From Francisellaceae bacterium (GTDB lineage Bacteria; Pseudomonadota; Gammaproteobacteria; Berkiellales; Berkiellaceae), in contig JAHFQG010000054.1 of NCBI GenBank assembly GCA_023266415.1, forward strand, positions 1 to 7,504: DNA of 7,504 nucleotides, given 5' to 3'. Within the stretch, counting starts at the first letter, position 1, and each line of letters starts with the position of its first letter. A program made the translations under genes and the position numbers. Below are positions 5,100 to 7,504 of the stretch, in pieces. The notes under the pieces were generated by a model. That model was given only the letters and a program-made list of their open reading frames with translations. It did no database searches and was not told the origin of the DNA.

Positions 5100-7504
5100 G
5101 AAATTTGACCACGGTATATGCCGCACCCTCTGGGGAAAGATTACCGGTTGAAAAAATCTTTCGTTGGGAAATACCGGGTGGGGCTTCCTCATTCTCGGCA
5201 GACAAACTGCGAGACTGGATTTTTACCCAATATAACCCATTCAAAGACAGCTTGCTGACTATTTTAAAAAAAGAACCTCTCCCTACTCTCTTCTCTTGGA
5301 AACCTGTTGCCTTTGAATGCAGCTATGTCCAGTTCTTTTTTCCTATTTTTTTACTGTCTTATCTCTACCATAAGCAAGGAAAAGCGGCCCCTTTAAAGGT
5401 ATTATCCTATTTAGAACAATATCTTTCCCCGGTGATAGGGGCTTCCTACCCAGCCATCAAAACCACTGACATCTGTGATGCTTTTTGGGCGGTTGAATAC
5501 CCCATGGCATTGGCTTATCTGACGTTAGCCACCCAAATGCAACATACGGCCAACCCCCTTTTATTCCAAAATTGTCTGGCCTTAGTACACCATATTCTAG
5601 CCCGTTATTATCCGGATGCTGTCAAGCAGCTACTAAAAACCCCCAATACCTGGATTGATTCCTTTGAGGATGTGGCTGTTTTTTTGGACAACCCCATTTT
5701 GCCTGAAACAACCCCTTGGTTTACATTGATCCGTCACTTGTCAACAGCGACACATGACCAATATCTGCCCATTGCCCGTGACTTAGCGGGAGAATTAGGC
5801 ATATTGGTTTCTTGGGCATTAGATGAGTCTTCTTTTTTAAAGGTACTCTATCCAGTCCTTGCAGCGCCTGGCATCACCACGGAGCCCTTGAAATTCACCT
5901 TAGAAGAAAAATTGCACCGATTAACAGAATTTTTCCGAACGGATTTTACGCAAAAATCTTGTTTAGACCGTTTACTGCAGTCTTGGCTCCTGCATCATAT
6001 GGTGTTAGATCGGGTAAAAAACCTCCCCAACACCCCATTCCCTAAGTACTACAATGAATATTTAAATCATTTATTACGATATGCCACCCTACAGATGGCC
6101 GAACACGCTCAATATACAATACTTCGCCATTTCCCTACTTATCTCGCCCAAGAGCGCATGATGTCTTTAGAACGACTCATCTTAAATGAGAATCAACAGC
6201 CATGTGCCCAAGATCTCCCCAGTACGATGAATTTTAACCCAGATAAACCCCCTCCTTATGAGATTTTTTGTCATCAAATTGGCATTTTATGCCCTCATCT
6301 TCCGGTACAGACCTTCCAAAAAGGATCACTCAACGAGTATGAATTCAAACTAAGGTGGGAGTTATTACAGACTTTAACCCAAAGTCTCCCCCGCATCCTA
6401 CAGTTTGGTCAACAAATTGCCACAGAGAGCCATTTTTCTCCTAAATCGTATGAACGAACCCTTCAAAAACGGGCCATCATTTTAAATGAGCAATACGCTG
6501 AAATTGCCCCGTTTATCGACCAAACGGATTATTTTAAACAAGTCTTTTTAGAAAACATAACCATTTTTCACCACGATCTCACCCTATATCTTCAAGAACA
6601 CTTTTTTGAATTTCCTACCACCATCAGCAAAAGTCAGTCTTATGACATATCTTCCAGTGTTTATCAACAAACCATTGCCCATCAATTATTTCCTTTTTGG
6701 GAAACTTTGAGTGATATGATCAAGTTGCCCATTCTACCCTGGCCTGAATACCAGAAAAAAATAAAACCTGTCACCCACCCATTACACCCGGTGTTAGCGA
6801 CATTGACCTCCGAACTCGAACCCTCCCATCCTCTGCTGTTTTGGTTAGAAAGCTTAATATTGGTGCAGCACCCCCCTTTTCAAAATTATGAAAATTGGAC
6901 CCAAGCGGTGCTCCCTTGGGTTAAATGTGGGCTAGAAACGCACTGTATCACCCCTGGAATAAACTATCCTTGGGATGGATCTAATAAGCCTATGTTTCTT
7001 AAAACGTTCTTACAGAACAGTCTTATATCGAAGCCAGTTAAGCAACTTGCAGAAGCTTGTTTAAAATCCTGGCCTCAAGATTTGCCTTCTGCGTTATCGA
7101 CCCTACCAATTCAACTCATTTTAGATAAAATAAAGGCTTATTTACCCTCGACCTCTTCTGTATTAGATACTCTAAAATCCATGCTATTTCCAGCTGTCTC
7201 ACCTCTTTCTTTTCCCACGCCTACGCCTAAAAAAACGCCCTCTCCCTCTGTATCAACTACCCAATCTTCAGCTATATCTTCCTCTTCAGAGAAACAAAAT
7301 GCATCCCAGATTAAGCAATTAAAAAAATTGCTTAATCTGGCTGAAAAAGAATTGGTTCATTTTCAAGAAACTCAAAAAACATTATCGAGTGTTCAAGAGG
7401 AAAATAAAAAATTACAAGAAGATATCACCCGTACTCAGCAACAAGGGGACGAAAAGTACCACCAATTAAAAGCACAATTAATCGAAATACAGAACCATTG
7501 TACG
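5096..7504 (+). CDS. Very large protein of unknown function, 3' end outside the window
   Basis: The frame is open for 803 codons from the ATG at 5096 to the window edge without a stop. The ATG is the first possible start after an in-frame TAA at 5078. It overlaps the previous stop (ATGA), with only AAGG close upstream, so translation probably depends on coupling. Residues 1-~700 are rich in aromatic residues, His, Leu and Pro and look like a long helical solenoid-like region. A hydrophobic stretch, VQFFFPIFLLSYLY (78-91), is too short and isolated for a confident membrane segment. Residues ~702-737 form a Ser/Thr/Pro linker (FPTPTPKKTPSPSVSTT), and a Gln/Lys/Glu-rich coiled coil runs from ~738 to the edge. 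No Walker, nuclease, protease or transposase motif is visible. It could be a structural or scaffold protein or a secreted effector; a catalytic domain may lie beyond the window. I do not recognise a family. Confidence 0.8.
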   Translation, partial: MRNLTTVYAAPSGERLPVEKIFRWEIPGGASSFSADKLRDWIFTQYNPFKDSLLTILKKEPLPTLFSWKPVAFECSYVQFFFPIFLLSYLYHKQGKAAPLKVLSYLEQYLSPVIGASYPAIKTTDICDAFWAVEYPMALAYLTLATQMQHTANPLLFQNCLALVHHILARYYPDAVKQLLKTPNTWIDSFEDVAVFLDNPILPETTPWFTLIRHLSTATHDQYLPIARDLAGELGILVSWALDESSFLKVLYPVLAAPGITTEPLKFTLEEKLHRLTEFFRTDFTQKSCLDRLLQSWLLHHMVLDRVKNLPNTPFPKYYNEYLNHLLRYATLQMAEHAQYTILRHFPTYLAQERMMSLERLILNENQQPCAQDLPSTMNFNPDKPPPYEIFCHQIGILCPHLPVQTFQKGSLNEYEFKLRWELLQTLTQSLPRILQFGQQIATESHFSPKSYERTLQKRAIILNEQYAEIAPFIDQTDYFKQVFLENITIFHHDLTLYLQEHFFEFPTTISKSQSYDISSSVYQQTIAHQLFPFWETLSDMIKLPILPWPEYQKKIKPVTHPLHPVLATLTSELEPSHPLLFWLESLILVQHPPFQNYENWTQAVLPWVKCGLETHCITPGINYPWDGSNKPMFLKTFLQNSLISKPVKQLAEACLKSWPQDLPSALSTLPIQLILDKIKAYLPSTSSVLDTLKSMLFPAVSPLSFPTPTPKKTPSPSVSTTQSSAISSSSEKQNASQIKQLKKLLNLAEKELVHFQETQKTLSSVQEENKKLQEDITRTQQQGDEKYHQLKAQLIEIQNHCT
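7306..7340. repeat. Perfect 15-bp inverted repeat inside the giant gene
   Basis: CCAGATTAAGCAATT (7306-7320) and AATTGCTTAATCTGG (7326-7340) are perfect reverse complements with an AAAAA loop. The repeat is in frame, encoding roughly SQIKQLKKLLNLAE, and sits exactly where the Ser/Thr/Pro linker meets the coiled coil. The mRNA would form a stable 15-bp hairpin. No U-tract follows, so it is not a standard terminator. Confidence 0.85.

Overview
The window looks like a chromosomal stretch of a moderately AT-rich bacterium, most likely a gammaproteobacterium. The main evidence is a full-length NfuA, with a degenerate A-type domain followed by a Nfu domain, an architecture typical of Gammaproteobacteria. 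The closer lineage cannot be told from the sequence. Apart from nfuA and the helicase fold of one large protein, the genes match nothing I recognise.

Layout. Positions 1-131 hold a palindromic intergenic repeat and a near-perfect sigma-70 promoter. They lead into a + strand gene (132-764) for a coiled-coil protein of unknown function, whose last ~20 codons appear to be made from a palindromic repeat. Positions 765-1079 carry no gene. They hold a large imperfect inverted repeat (819-962) and four copies of GGGGTGACA. Then comes a three-gene minus-strand operon, read from right to left: nfuA (4240-3656, TTG start), a 60-residue basic protein (3644-3462), and a 790-residue protein (3452-1080). 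Gaps between these genes are only 11 and 9 bases. The 790-residue protein has the motif order of an Upf1/Dna2-like superfamily 1 helicase followed by a phospholipase D-like (HKD) domain. Key catalytic residues of both domains are replaced, so it looks like a pseudoenzyme or a strongly diverged enzyme.

A divergent intergenic region (4241-4357) separates this operon from + strand genes. First come two small genes 3 bases apart (72 and 83 aa). After 82 bases there is a 61-aa gene whose stop overlaps the start of a very large unknown gene (5096 to beyond 7504, at least 803 codons). That protein is mostly helical in character, then has a Ser/Thr/Pro linker and a coiled coil, and runs off the window. 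A perfect 15-bp inverted repeat lies in its coding sequence exactly where the coiled coil starts.

How they work together: nfuA is Fe-S cluster housekeeping. Its tight linkage to the helicase-like protein suggests co-transcription but proves no shared function. The most notable items are the degenerate helicase/PLD protein in an nfuA operon, the coupled small-plus-giant gene pair at the right edge, and the dense palindromic repeats around the left-hand gene.
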